Source: Desulfobacula sp.
GTDB lineage: Bacteria; Desulfobacterota; Desulfobacteria; Desulfobacterales; Desulfobacteraceae
DNA length: 38,967 bases
Assembly (NCBI RefSeq): GCF_021107415.1
Contig: NZ_JAIOSW010000486.1
Location: 1-38,967 of the forward strand
Direction: 5' to 3'
The translations under genes were made by a program, and so were the position numbers. The notes under the pieces were generated by a model. That model had not been told where the DNA came from and made no database searches. It saw only the letters and a program-made list of their open reading frames with translations. Every line of letters starts with the position of its first letter. The first letter of the stretch is position 1. Below are positions 1 to 8,038 of this stretch, one piece after another.

Positions 1-2
1 CC

Positions 3-290
3 AAAGGCAAAGGATGTTCCCGTTGCAGATATACAGGGTATAAGGGAAGAATAGCCGTATTTGAAATGCTGATCCTGAATGAATTTGTAAGGGATGCCAT
101 ACTCAATAAGAAATCAAGCTATGAAATCAGAAAAATAAGTATAGAAACTTCAGGACTGTTGACGCTTCTTGAGGATGCCATCCATAAAGCTTCATCAGGA
201 ATAACAACAATAGAAGAAATTTTCAGATGCGTTCCAAAACTGATTAAGCCGCGCTCTATTCAGGAAATAAAAAGATTACAGGGGAATTAA
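3..290 (+). CDS. GspE/PilB-type secretion or pilus assembly ATPase, C-terminal fragment
   Basis: This is the 3' end of a gene that begins before the window; the frame is open from the first bases. The visible part is the C-terminal zinc-binding module and tail of a type II secretion/type IV pilus hexameric ATPase. It reads KGKGCSRCRYTGYKGRIAVFE, matching the family signature GCxxC...GYxGRxxxxE, followed by the usual region with R-x-x-I and the G-I-T-T-I-E-E-I motif (family G-x-T-T-x-E-E-V). The first cysteine pair and the Walker motifs lie outside the window. An internal ATG at 66 is not the start, because the motif runs upstream of it in frame. The next gene starts 3 bp after the stop, so the two are probably co-transcribed. 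GspE and PilB cannot be separated from this piece. Confidence 0.85.
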   Translation, partial: KGKGCSRCRYTGYKGRIAVFEMLILNEFVRDAILNKKSSYEIRKISIETSGLLTLLEDAIHKASSGITTIEEIFRCVPKLIKPRSIQEIKRLQGN

Positions 291-293
291 TTC

Positions 294-1154
294 ATGGAAA
301 AAAATGAAGCCATCATTGATATTCTTTTATCTCAGGTTAAAAAAGAAGATTCGCTTCCGCCTTTAAGCCAAAATTCTTTAATGCTCCAACGGGAAATAAC
401 ACAAAGTTCGCCTGATTTTAAAAAAATTGAAAACATGATAAAGGCTGATCCTGCATTAACCAGCCATATTTTAAAAATTGCAAATTCTGTTGTCTACAAA
501 GGACTTGAAGAAGTTGATACTGTCAAGGAAGCCATACTCAGACTTGGGATTAACGAAATAAATAATATTGCTGCATGGACAATTCACCAATCCAATTTTC
601 AGACAAAGGACCCATTTATAAAAGCCCATAAGACACAATTGTGGTTTCATTCTCTATCCTGCGCTGTGGGGTGTGTCTGGGCAGCAAAATATCTTGATCT
701 TGATATGGAGAAAGTTATCTCAAAAGCGTTTATTTCAGGGCTGCTTCATGATATGGGCTCGCTTTGCCTTCTCACAGCACTTGAAAAAATAAAAGCTGGA
801 AACAAAATAAAGGATTATCCTTCTGATTTTCTTTTACAAGAGCTTATCGAAACATTTCATACAGACCAAGGTTATAAGTTACTTAAACACTGGAACCTGC
901 CAAAAGAATTCTATACAATTGCCAGAGACCACCATGCTGAAGAATTTGATCACACTGATCTTCTTCTCATCCTGGTCAGATTAATTGATAAAATTTGCCG
1001 TAAAATGGAAATGGGTAATAAACCAGAGGATACTGCTGCTGTGATCAGTTCTATTGAAGCCAAACTTTTGGGAGTTTCTGAAATTGGTATAGCTGAGATT
1101 GAAATCGAAATCGAATCTTCACAAAAAAAGTTTAAAACATTATTTAAATCTTAA
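294..1154 (+). CDS. HDOD domain signalling protein
   Basis: This 286-residue protein is almost entirely one HDOD domain, a catalytically degenerate relative of HD phosphohydrolases found in bacterial signalling and motility proteins. Residues 20-100 carry the typical opening (SLPPLSQN, then IIxxDPALTSHILKIANS and IxRLG). His119 and the His152-Asp153 pair in GLLHDMG match the HD-like core, and a second histidine cluster (DHHAEEFDH) lies near residue 213. There is no receiver, GGDEF or membrane segment. It starts 3 bp after the secretion/pilus ATPase, with a purine-rich AGGGGAA at the end of that gene serving as ribosome binding site. The context suggests a role in regulating or localising the secretion/pilus machine, which is inference; the family assignment is firm. 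Confidence 0.88.
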   Translation: MEKNEAIIDILLSQVKKEDSLPPLSQNSLMLQREITQSSPDFKKIENMIKADPALTSHILKIANSVVYKGLEEVDTVKEAILRLGINEINNIAAWTIHQSNFQTKDPFIKAHKTQLWFHSLSCAVGCVWAAKYLDLDMEKVISKAFISGLLHDMGSLCLLTALEKIKAGNKIKDYPSDFLLQELIETFHTDQGYKLLKHWNLPKEFYTIARDHHAEEFDHTDLLLILVRLIDKICRKMEMGNKPEDTAAVISSIEAKLLGVSEIGIAEIEIEIESSQKKFKTLFKS

Positions 1155-1517
1155 ACCTCCATAAGGTTGCGTTTATTGCTTGCAATATCCTCTTTCAAAT
1201 TACAAATGGTACAGAATCAATCCCATTGGACAATAACTATGTACTTTATTTCACAAATTGTGAAATAAAGTACATAGTTATATTACATTTTTTTCCAATA
1301 AAAACATTATAGCTTATATTCTTCCAATCTACAGAGCAACACTAATTTTTATTTTATCACCATCTTACCTGGCTGACATTCTGTTTTCCATTGCATTTTC
1401 AAAGGTTTATTCCCCTATGTATCAGGATAGTTTAAAAACCATAATTTTCAATTATTTTCTGGCATAAATGTTGCTTTATATTTTCCTATATTTAACCATT
1501 AAAAAGGAGATCGTTTT
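1155..1517. other. 363-bp AT-rich intergenic region
   Basis: No credible coding sequence is visible. The region contains the long perfect inverted repeat at 1233-1281 and AT-rich sequence up to a good ribosome binding site (AAAAAGGAGA) just before the PEP-CTERM gene at 1518. A promoter for that gene must lie here, but I could not pick a convincing -35/-10 pair. Confidence 0.6.
1233..1281. repeat. Perfect 49-bp palindrome (24-bp arms, 1-bp centre)
   Basis: The left arm (1233-1256, beginning ATAACTATGTAC) is exactly complementary to the right arm (1258-1281, ending GTACATAGTTAT), around a single A at 1257. Pairing stops abruptly outside the arms. A run of seven T (1288-1294) follows 6 bases after the right arm, so the transcript of the HDOD operon could use it as a terminator. 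The stem is, however, far longer and more AT-rich than a normal intrinsic terminator. It could also be a protein-binding or mobile hairpin element. Confidence 0.75.
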
Positions 1518-2234
1518 ATGAATTTAAAGTTTAAAATTTTTTTATTATGCGTGTTATTATTAAGTTTTACAATAAGCGCCAATGCAACCTCACTAATCAC
1601 CAATGGCGGTTTTGAGAATGGAAGCGGCCAATTGCCATTGGGATGGCCTTCATCTGCCGGAACCTGGGGAGGAGATGCAGCATATTTTTCATCTTCACCG
1701 AATCAGGGTATCACGGCACAAGAGGGAAGCCAGATGCTCAAATTTGAATTTGCAGGCAGTGCTCCATCAAGCACATGGACTGCATCCGATATTTATCAAC
1801 TGATAGATATGAATGCCTATTTAGGACTTATAGGGTCAGGCAATGCCCTTGTAACAGCATCAGGATTTTTTAATCGGATTGATTATGATGCACAGACAGA
1901 TACAGGTTTTGATTTATCGATTTATGCGATGGACGGCACCTCTATTCCCGGTTCCTGGATTGGCAGTGAACGCGCCTTTTTGACAAGCGATACAGTTCTT
2001 GATACCTGGGAAAAATTAACGGTCAGTTATCTGTTGCCAAAAGAAACAACCTGGCTCGCAGTGCATATTGCGGCCCATGAAAATATTTTTAATGACGGTG
2101 CTAATGCAGTTGAATTTGATGGTCATTATGCGGATAATATTACCTTGACAATCGCTCCTGTCCCCGAACCCGCAACCATGCTGCTTTTTGGGCTTGGTCT
2201 TCTTGGACTTGCGGGTGTCAGCAGAAAAAAATAG
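1518..2234 (+). CDS. PEP-CTERM sorting domain protein 1
   Basis: This is a 238-residue exported protein. An N-terminal signal peptide (hydrophobic core about residues 5-20, likely cleavage after ANA at 23) is followed by a beta-rich domain opening with LITNGGFENG, an opening seen in many jelly-roll, carbohydrate-binding-like domains. The C-terminus is a textbook PEP-CTERM tag: VPEPA at 215-219, a hydrophobic segment of about 14 residues, and a basic SRKK end. In known systems such tags are processed by an exosortase and the proteins go to the outer surface or the extracellular polymer; no exosortase gene is in this window. AAAAAGGAGA lies about 8 bp upstream of the ATG. The next gene, 87 bp downstream, is a paralogue. 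The ligand or surface role is unknown. Confidence 0.9.
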   Translation: MNLKFKIFLLCVLLLSFTISANATSLITNGGFENGSGQLPLGWPSSAGTWGGDAAYFSSSPNQGITAQEGSQMLKFEFAGSAPSSTWTASDIYQLIDMNAYLGLIGSGNALVTASGFFNRIDYDAQTDTGFDLSIYAMDGTSIPGSWIGSERAFLTSDTVLDTWEKLTVSYLLPKETTWLAVHIAAHENIFNDGANAVEFDGHYADNITLTIAPVPEPATMLLFGLGLLGLAGVSRKK

Positions 2235-2321
2235 TATTAAATAATTAGTGTCACAATACAATAATGTCATTCAATGTTAAGATTCAATAATAATTAACAA
2301 CAAAGAAAGGAAGAAAAGTAA

Positions 2322-3011
2322 ATGAAAAAAACCACAAAGTTTTTAATGACCAGTACCCTGGCAGTATTTTTATTATTATCCATCTCATTGACTGCCAATG
2401 CACTTACGATTGATCAAACCGGAAATCTTCTGGATAATGGAAGTTTCGAAACAGGCCCCCATGGATATAATGTATCTGTAACTGGCCATAGCATCCAGTC
2501 AGCAGCAGACAACTGGAGACAATGGAGCAACGTGGCTGGTTCTTATGTAACTACTGAACTTATAACAGACAATGTAATTGATGGCGACTCAGCATTATAT
2601 ATTGACGCCCCGAGCTGGTCCGGCGGATTTACGCTAAACTCCTACCATGAGTATGGATGGGATACAGATAGAGAACTTACCTTCAGCGGATGGGTATACG
2701 TGATCAGTGGACAGGTAGGAGCCGGATTGTGGAATGGAAGTAACCAAGATGGATTTGGAAGAGACATTTCTACAACAATTGGAGAATGGGAATTTCTGTC
2801 TGTTACCATGGATGCGGGGCGACTCAATAATGAGCCTCTTCTTTATTCCTATGGTGGTGCTGCTGAATTCATCGATGACAGTGTGTGGCTCAATTATGGA
2901 TCGAAATCAGAGCACCCCGGTGCCCCGGTACCGGAACCTGCAACAATGGTTCTTTTTGGACTTGGACTTCTAGGACTTGCAGGTGTAAGCAGAAAAAAAA
3001 TTATTAAATAA
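2322..3011 (+). CDS. PEP-CTERM sorting domain protein 2
   Basis: This is a 229-residue exported protein with a signal peptide (likely cleavage after TANA at residue 27), a beta-rich domain opening with NLLDNGSFETG, and a C-terminal PEP-CTERM tag (VPEPA from residue 203, hydrophobic LFGLGLLGLAG, then SRKKIIK). The tag is nearly identical to that of the upstream gene, but the middle of the protein differs and is rich in Trp, Gly and Ser, as in carbohydrate-binding beta-sandwich domains. AAAGGAAG gives a ribosome binding site about 10 bp before the ATG. It is probably co-transcribed with the upstream gene and ends at the terminator at 3035-3070. The extra KIIK, compared with the sister protein, arises because the sister has an in-frame TAG at that point. 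Confidence 0.9.
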   Translation: MKKTTKFLMTSTLAVFLLLSISLTANALTIDQTGNLLDNGSFETGPHGYNVSVTGHSIQSAADNWRQWSNVAGSYVTTELITDNVIDGDSALYIDAPSWSGGFTLNSYHEYGWDTDRELTFSGWVYVISGQVGAGLWNGSNQDGFGRDISTTIGEWEFLSVTMDAGRLNNEPLLYSYGGAAEFIDDSVWLNYGSKSEHPGAPVPEPATMVLFGLGLLGLAGVSRKKIIK

Positions 3012-3034
3012 TTAGTTTCACTATAGTATCATTC

Positions 3035-3070
3035 AAAGGCAGAGCCATCCTTTTTGGTTCTGCCTTTTTA
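3035..3070 (+). terminator. Rho-independent terminator after the PEP-CTERM pair
   Basis: AAAGGCAGAGCC (3035-3046) pairs with GGTTCTGCCTTT (3056-3067) with one G-U pair around a 9-base loop, and the right arm runs straight into a T-rich tail. It lies 24 bp past the stop of the second PEP-CTERM gene. It also sits between convergent genes, and the A-rich left flank gives T residues on the other strand, so it may work for yebC too. Confidence 0.85.
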
Positions 3071-3150
3071 TATTTCACAGACCAAACAAATGATATGATT
3101 GACAATGTCTCAAGCCTTGTGAAGGTAATTATTTATATTTATCCCTTTGA

Positions 3151-3894
3151 TTACAAAGAATCAAACACCTCATCCGGAATGTCAGCATTGCAATAAAATT
3201 TCTGGACATCATCACTGTCATCTAAAACCTCCATGAACCTGATCATCTGCTCTGCCTCTTTTCCTTCAACCTTTGTCAAATTCTGAGGAATCATGGTTAT
3301 TTCCGCCAGTTCGTACTTGATCCCTGCCGCATCAATGGCTTCTTTTACTACATCAAAATCGGAAGGTTCAGTAATAATATCAAATGAGTCCGTCTCTTCT
3401 TTAATATCTTCCGCCCCGGCATCTAAGGCTAATTCCATCAGTGTCTCTTCATCTGACTCCTCTTTGCTGACAGAAATCAGGCCCTTTTTATCAAACATCC
3501 AGGCAACACACCCATCTGTTCCGACATTCCCGCCGGCTTTACCAAAAGCATGGCGCACCTCTGCAATGGTTCTGTTTCTATTGTCAGTTAAGCATTCCAC
3601 CAGAACAGCGACACCGCCAGGGCCATATCCTTCATATAAGATTTCCTCATAATTGACACCCTCAAGCTCACCGGTTCCCTTTTTAATGGCTCTTTCAAAC
3701 GTGTCCTTGGGCATATTCTGGGATCTGGCTGAACTTAATGCACGCCTTAATCTTGGATTAGCTTCAGGATCACCCCCGCCCATCCGGGCAGCAACGGTAA
3801 TTTCCTTTATTAATTTAGTAAAAAGCTTACCCCTTTTAGCGTCGGTAGCGCCTTTTTTATGCTTTATTGTCGACCACTTGCTATGTCCTGACAT
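3151..3894 (-). CDS. yebC: YebC/PmpR family protein
   Basis: This is a full-length 247-residue member of the YebC/PmpR (TACO1-like) family. The N-terminus [22 protein letters not shown] is the family signature, followed by [25 protein letters not shown] and [11 protein letters not shown], all characteristic. Family members were described as DNA-binding transcriptional regulators, and some homologues help ribosomes through proline stretches; which role applies here cannot be read from sequence. The ATG has a strong Shine-Dalgarno sequence (AGGAGGAGT on the coding strand) about 7 bp upstream. It lies 14 bp after rlmE, in the operon radA-rlmE-yebC. No residues or segments appear to be missing. 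Confidence 0.95.
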   Translation of the reverse strand: MSGHSKWSTIKHKKGATDAKRGKLFTKLIKEITVAARMGGGDPEANPRLRRALSSARSQNMPKDTFERAIKKGTGELEGVNYEEILYEGYGPGGVAVLVECLTDNRNRTIAEVRHAFGKAGGNVGTDGCVAWMFDKKGLISVSKEESDEETLMELALDAGAEDIKEETDSFDIITEPSDFDVVKEAIDAAGIKYELAEITMIPQNLTKVEGKEAEQMIRFMEVLDDSDDVQKFYCNADIPDEVFDSL

Positions 3895-3908
3895 TTTGTG
3901 ACTCCTCC

Positions 3909-4544
3909 TTACTTCTTCCCTTTTGCAATGATATATATTTCTTTACTCTGTTTTCTGCAACTGTCCGGTTTAAAAGTTTTGCATTCTTTAAATTTTGATT
4001 TAACATTTTTTTGAAAGACATTAAAGTCATTACCCTGAAATATCTTGCAGACAAAATTACCGTTTTGAGCCAAAAAATCATCTGCAACCTTTAAAGCCAT
4101 ATTGCAAAGTTCAAAAGATCTTAATGCATCCACATCCTTTCTTCCGGTTGTTCCAGGGGCCATGTAACTGAGTATTACATTAAATCCCCTATGTTCATCT
4201 AAAAAAGATCCATTATCCAGACCTAGTATATTATCTTTAATTGCAACCACATTATCCGGCAAATGAATATCAATCGGTTTTAAATCAATACCAAATACTC
4301 TGCCCTGGCTTCCCACCTGTTTGGCGGCATATAACAACCATGAACCCGGTGCACACCCAAGATCAAGCACTTGGTCATTTTTTTTCATGATTTTGAATTT
4401 GTTTTGGATTTCTTCAAGTTTATATATGGATCGAGCCGGATAATTCTCGGCTTTTGCTCTCTGAGTTAAATGATCTGCCCATTGATTTTTGCCTGGTTTT
4501 TTATTGCCTGATTTTTTATTGGGTGTCTTTTTTTTGGCTGCCAT
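3909..4544 (-). CDS. rlmE: RlmE/FtsJ-type rRNA 2'-O-methyltransferase with altered catalytic tetrad
   Basis: This 211-residue protein has the FtsJ layout: a Lys-rich N-terminus, [19 protein letters not shown], the SAM-binding motif [11 protein letters not shown] (59-69) and the C-terminal REVYI-like [11 protein letters not shown]. RlmE normally methylates the 2'-OH of U2552 (E. coli numbering) in 23S rRNA using a Lys-Asp-Lys-Glu tetrad. Here K42, K167 (in CKIFQG) and E202 are present, but the Asp of the normal SDMAP motif is Tyr127 (LSYMAP), encoded at 4164-4166 as TAC instead of GAC. The gene overlaps the radA stop by one base (TAATG). It may be inactive, altered in mechanism, or carry a recent mutation or sequencing error; the rest of the protein looks intact. 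Confidence 0.93.
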   Translation of the reverse strand: MAAKKKTPNKKSGNKKPGKNQWADHLTQRAKAENYPARSIYKLEEIQNKFKIMKKNDQVLDLGCAPGSWLLYAAKQVGSQGRVFGIDLKPIDIHLPDNVVAIKDNILGLDNGSFLDEHRGFNVILSYMAPGTTGRKDVDALRSFELCNMALKVADDFLAQNGNFVCKIFQGNDFNVFQKNVKSKFKECKTFKPDSCRKQSKEIYIIAKGKK

Positions 4545-5902
4545 TAAAATAATACCTCCATGGCACTTTTTAGAAAGCTGATACTTTCAATGGTCATTCC
4601 TTTTATCTTGGATAGCTGCTTGATCGTACTGCCGGGAACAAGGCATTTTGTAAATCCCATCTTTGCGGCTTCCTTAATTCTTGCCTGAACATGACCCACT
4701 GCCCTTATCTCACCTGTAAGTCCTATCTCTCCAATCAATGTTGTATTTTTATCAATTGGTTTATCCAAAAAACTGGATGCCAATGCTGCTGCTATGGCAA
4801 GATCAACTGCCGGCTCCACAATTTTTACACCCCCTGTGACATTCATAAAAATATCAAGACCGGAAAGATTCATCCCAAGTCTTTTTTCCATCACAGCAAC
4901 AATTAGTGCGACCCTGTGAGTATCAAGCCCTAAAACAGTTCGCCGGGGTGTCCCAAGGCTGGAACTTGATACAAGGCCCTGGATTTCAACAAGGATGGGT
5001 CGAGAACCTTCCATACATGAGGTCACGACAGAACCCGGTGCAATGGCTGATCGTTCAGATAAAAAAACCGCAGATGGATTGGGAACCTGGGTCAGCCCTT
5101 TTTCGTTCATCTCAAACACACCGATCTCATTTGTGGGACCAAACCTGTTTTTAACCGCCCTTAAAATTCTGAATACATGGCTTTTATCCCCTTCAAAATA
5201 AAGGACGGTATCCACCATGTGCTCCATAATTCTCGGACCTGCGATGGCACCGACCTTGGTCACATGGCCGACAAGGAAAATAGGGATACCCGAAGACTTT
5301 GCAAGCCTCATAAACTGCATGGCCGCTTCCCTGATCTGTGTTACGCTGCCCGGAGTTGAAGAGACATCAGGGTGAAATACGGTCTGGATGGAATCAATGA
5401 CCAAGGCATCATATTTTACGCCTTCCACCATGGCCAGTATGGAATCCAGGTCTGTTTCAGATACAACAAACAGGGAATCACCCTTTGAATTTAATCGTTT
5501 CCCTCTCATGGAAAGCTGACGGACAGATTCTTCGCCGGACACATAGAGGCATTTTTTCCCGGAGCCGGATAATTTTGACAATACCTGCAGCATTAAAGTG
5601 GATTTTCCAATTCCGGGATCTCCACCGATCAGGATCAGTGAGCCATCAACAAGTCCTCCGCCCAGCACACGATCAAATTCCGCTATACCGGTTTTGATCC
5701 TGTCGGATTTTTCCACTGCCACAGAATCAATTGGGACGGGTTGGGGCAAAAAAGAAGATTTTTTCTTTTTTAAAACTCCTGAAAGGATACGTTCTTCCAG
5801 CAAAGTGTCCCAGGCACCGCACTCCGGACATCTTCCCATCCACTTCGGGGTCTGGCCCCCACAGGATTGGCACCTGAATGTAAATTTATCTTTTTTTTTC
5901 AA
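4544..5902 (-). CDS. radA: DNA repair protein RadA (Sms)
   Basis: This is a full-length 452-residue RadA/Sms. The N-terminal zinc finger has C11-x2-C14 and C25-x2-C28. A RecA-like ATPase core follows, with Walker A GGDPGIGKS (93-101), Walker B ALVIDSIQ (166-173) and the RadA-specific KNRFG motif (251-255). The C-terminal third is the Lon-protease-like domain (GLDIFMNVTGGVKIVEPAVDLAIAAALAS, AEIGLTGE-like GEIGLTGEIRAV). RadA processes recombination intermediates by driving branch migration. It is the first clear gene of the radA-rlmE-yebC set, with its stop overlapping the rlmE start. The histidine kinase ends 78 bp upstream on the same strand. No key residue is missing. Confidence 0.96.
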   Translation of the reverse strand: MKKKDKFTFRCQSCGGQTPKWMGRCPECGAWDTLLEERILSGVLKKKKSSFLPQPVPIDSVAVEKSDRIKTGIAEFDRVLGGGLVDGSLILIGGDPGIGKSTLMLQVLSKLSGSGKKCLYVSGEESVRQLSMRGKRLNSKGDSLFVVSETDLDSILAMVEGVKYDALVIDSIQTVFHPDVSSTPGSVTQIREAAMQFMRLAKSSGIPIFLVGHVTKVGAIAGPRIMEHMVDTVLYFEGDKSHVFRILRAVKNRFGPTNEIGVFEMNEKGLTQVPNPSAVFLSERSAIAPGSVVTSCMEGSRPILVEIQGLVSSSSLGTPRRTVLGLDTHRVALIVAVMEKRLGMNLSGLDIFMNVTGGVKIVEPAVDLAIAAALASSFLDKPIDKNTTLIGEIGLTGEIRAVGHVQARIKEAAKMGFTKCLVPGSTIKQLSKIKGMTIESISFLKSAMEVLF

Positions 5903-5980
5903 TCTGTATCAATCCTGTTTATTTTTTTTGATCAATGCCGATAAAATCTTTCACAATCAGTCCGTCAATATAAGAAAAGA

Positions 5981-7408
5981 TTACACGATTGGCAAATGGA
6001 TAATAAATTTTGCACCTTTTCCCGGCTCGGATACGATATTTATTTCACCGTTATGATTGTCGGTGATAATAAAATAAGAAACAGACAAACCAAGACCGGT
6101 ACCCTTTCCCACAGGCTTGGTTGTAAAAAAAGGTTCAAAAATTCTTTTGCGGGTATCTTCTGTCATTCCAGGTCCATTATCTTCTATTTCTATACAAACA
6201 AGATCCTTTTTTTGTTTAACTCTTAAAAAAAACACAGGGTCCTTTAATGATTGAAACTCCTGCATGGCTTCGGCAGAGTTTTTTAGAATATTGAAAAAAA
6301 CCTGCTGGATTTTACTCACCTCACACAACACCTGGGGTGTATCCGGATGATATTCTCTGATAATCTTGATCTTTTTGAAATCATACCGTTTTTTTAGATC
6401 ATAATCACTTTGGGCAAGTTCTATGGTCTGATCCAGAAGAATCGAAATATCCTGCCGGACTTTTCCGGAAAAATCTTTCCTGGAAAAACTTAACATATTT
6501 TGAACGATTTGAGATGCCCGGACACCCGCTTCATGAATCAGTTCCAGCTGCCTGACAATCCCCCGGGTTTCCATAAAAGCCCTGATCTGATCCATGGTGA
6601 TTCCAACCGCCTCAGCCGCCTCTACACTGGCAGGAATTTCACCCTGGATTCTGCTCAAGACAACTTGTGCATTCTGCATCATTCCTGCCAGCGGGTTATT
6701 GATTTCATGGGCCATTCCTGCTGCCAGGCCCCCAATGGAAAGCATCTTTTCAGACTGAACCACCATTTCTTCCATACGGACATGTTCAGTGATATCATCC
6801 ACACGGATGACGGCACCTTCGATATTGTCAGCAATCAAAGGATAGGCCGTAATATCTTCATAGACCAATCCTTGTGATGTCACAGTGACCTGTTTTGGAA
6901 AATAATAGGGATCTCCGGTCTGAATAGTTTTGCTGATATTGTCCATAAACGGTTTCATTTTCGGAATCACTTTGTCCAAAGGCTTTGAGACAGCCTGTGA
7001 TGATTTTATCCCATAAAGCTTTTCTGCCTTATAATTCCACAGGACTATGTTAGATTCTCTGTCAAGGCTGAACAAAGCACTTGGCATGGAATTTATAATA
7101 TTATCGATATAATTTTTTGTTTTTTGATGTTGATTCACTTCAAATTGCAGGGATTCAACTTTTTCTTTTACGGCATCACGCATAATAACCAAATTATCTG
7201 CAAGAGCCCCCAATTCATCTTTTCTGTGAATATTAATGCTTTGATCCAGATGGCCTGCGGCTATTTTTTCCGAACTTTGCTGTAATTCCTGTAAGGGTCT
7301 GACAAATCTTAAATTCAAAATAAAAATCAATACCAGCCCTAGAATTAAATCCAGGATCACGGCCTGAAGAATACTGTCGAATTTCAATTTTTCAATGTTT
7401 TCATTCAA
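5981..7408 (-). CDS. Sensor histidine kinase, C-terminal part (HAMP-PAS-HisKA-HATPase), frame-split
   Basis: This frame encodes the cytoplasmic part of a membrane sensor kinase. Residues 12-32 form a transmembrane helix, followed by HAMP (32-85, [18 protein letters not shown]), PAS (97-215), HisKA with the phospho-acceptor His234 in [12 protein letters not shown], and an HATPase with the N box ([10 protein letters not shown]), DNGPGM and [11 protein letters not shown]. The frame has no ATG at its head; the first usable codon is TTG within the T9 run, with no ribosome binding site. Its missing N-terminus is encoded just upstream in another frame (7405-7875). One extra T in the run, or a -1 ribosomal slip, would restore a single kinase of about 630 residues. 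No response regulator is adjacent. The domain assignment is firm; whether the gene is functional is open. Confidence 0.85.
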   Translation of the reverse strand: MNENIEKLKFDSILQAVILDLILGLVLIFILNLRFVRPLQELQQSSEKIAAGHLDQSINIHRKDELGALADNLVIMRDAVKEKVESLQFEVNQHQKTKNYIDNIINSMPSALFSLDRESNIVLWNYKAEKLYGIKSSQAVSKPLDKVIPKMKPFMDNISKTIQTGDPYYFPKQVTVTSQGLVYEDITAYPLIADNIEGAVIRVDDITEHVRMEEMVVQSEKMLSIGGLAAGMAHEINNPLAGMMQNAQVVLSRIQGEIPASVEAAEAVGITMDQIRAFMETRGIVRQLELIHEAGVRASQIVQNMLSFSRKDFSGKVRQDISILLDQTIELAQSDYDLKKRYDFKKIKIIREYHPDTPQVLCEVSKIQQVFFNILKNSAEAMQEFQSLKDPVFFLRVKQKKDLVCIEIEDNGPGMTEDTRKRIFEPFFTTKPVGKGTGLGLSVSYFIITDNHNGEINIVSEPGKGAKFIIHLPIV

Positions 7409-7875
7409 AAAAAAAGTTGTGGCGACGTTTCCCTTTGAAAGGATATGGGAAATTCAGTAATTTTTGTTCCTTTTTCCCGATCAGCAGGCTGGTATAGTTC
7501 ATCTTGAAATGAAAGATATTCCTGTCCAAGATCCCAGATGGTGATCTTGATGATTTCAGGCTTTTTTAAAGCTGCCTTGCAAATCACTTTGCATGTCTCA
7601 TCATCAAAATTAAACAATGCTGTAGAAAGGCTTGCTGAAAGTTGTACTGCTTCATTTATAAGAAAGACTTTTAGTTTTTTTTCCAGACTGACGGTCTGGG
7701 TTTGAATTTGATAGATCCCGAACAATGCCAAAACCAGGGTCGGGATACCAATGGCGATCAGGCTCAGCTGGATAGAAAGATTTTTCAAACTGAACTTACG
7801 TCTTTTGGAGGGCATGAAAATTTTATGTTTTGATTTCCGGTCTAATTTGGATTCAATTGTTTTATCAATTCTCAT
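7405..7875 (-). CDS. Sensor histidine kinase, N-terminal sensor part, frame-split
   Basis: This 156-residue frame gives the N-terminus of the split kinase: a basic cytoplasmic head (1-30), a transmembrane helix about 32-52 (LSIQLSLIAIGIPTLVLALFG) and the start of a periplasmic sensor domain with a helical segment (LFNFDDETCKVICKAALKKPEIIKITIWD), typical of kinases whose sensor loop is a compact alpha/beta domain. It stops at TGA directly after the T9 run (A9 at 7407-7415 on the plus strand), where the downstream HAMP-kinase frame begins. The start is supported by AAGGGG a few bases upstream. Alone it would be a membrane stub without kinase activity. The signal sensed is unknown. Confidence 0.8.
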   Translation of the reverse strand: MRIDKTIESKLDRKSKHKIFMPSKRRKFSLKNLSIQLSLIAIGIPTLVLALFGIYQIQTQTVSLEKKLKVFLINEAVQLSASLSTALFNFDDETCKVICKAALKKPEIIKITIWDLGQEYLSFQDELYQPADREKGTKITEFPISFQRETSPQLFF

Positions 7876-8038
7876 GGGGCCCCTTAATTTGCATTATTTT
7901 ACTAATCTAACACAAGCTTGTTAAAATGGAAACGGAATATGGAAATTCGCTGCCGCCAGGATTGTAATTAAAGGGTTTATGGAATATGATGACTTTTTTA
8001 AATAGTAAATACAACTTTTAAGGATATAGTCATCAAAC

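Noticed and set aside
5598..6056. 152-residue plus-strand frame across the radA/histidine kinase junction
   Set aside because: It overlaps two well-supported genes on the other strand and shows no domain or ribosome binding site.
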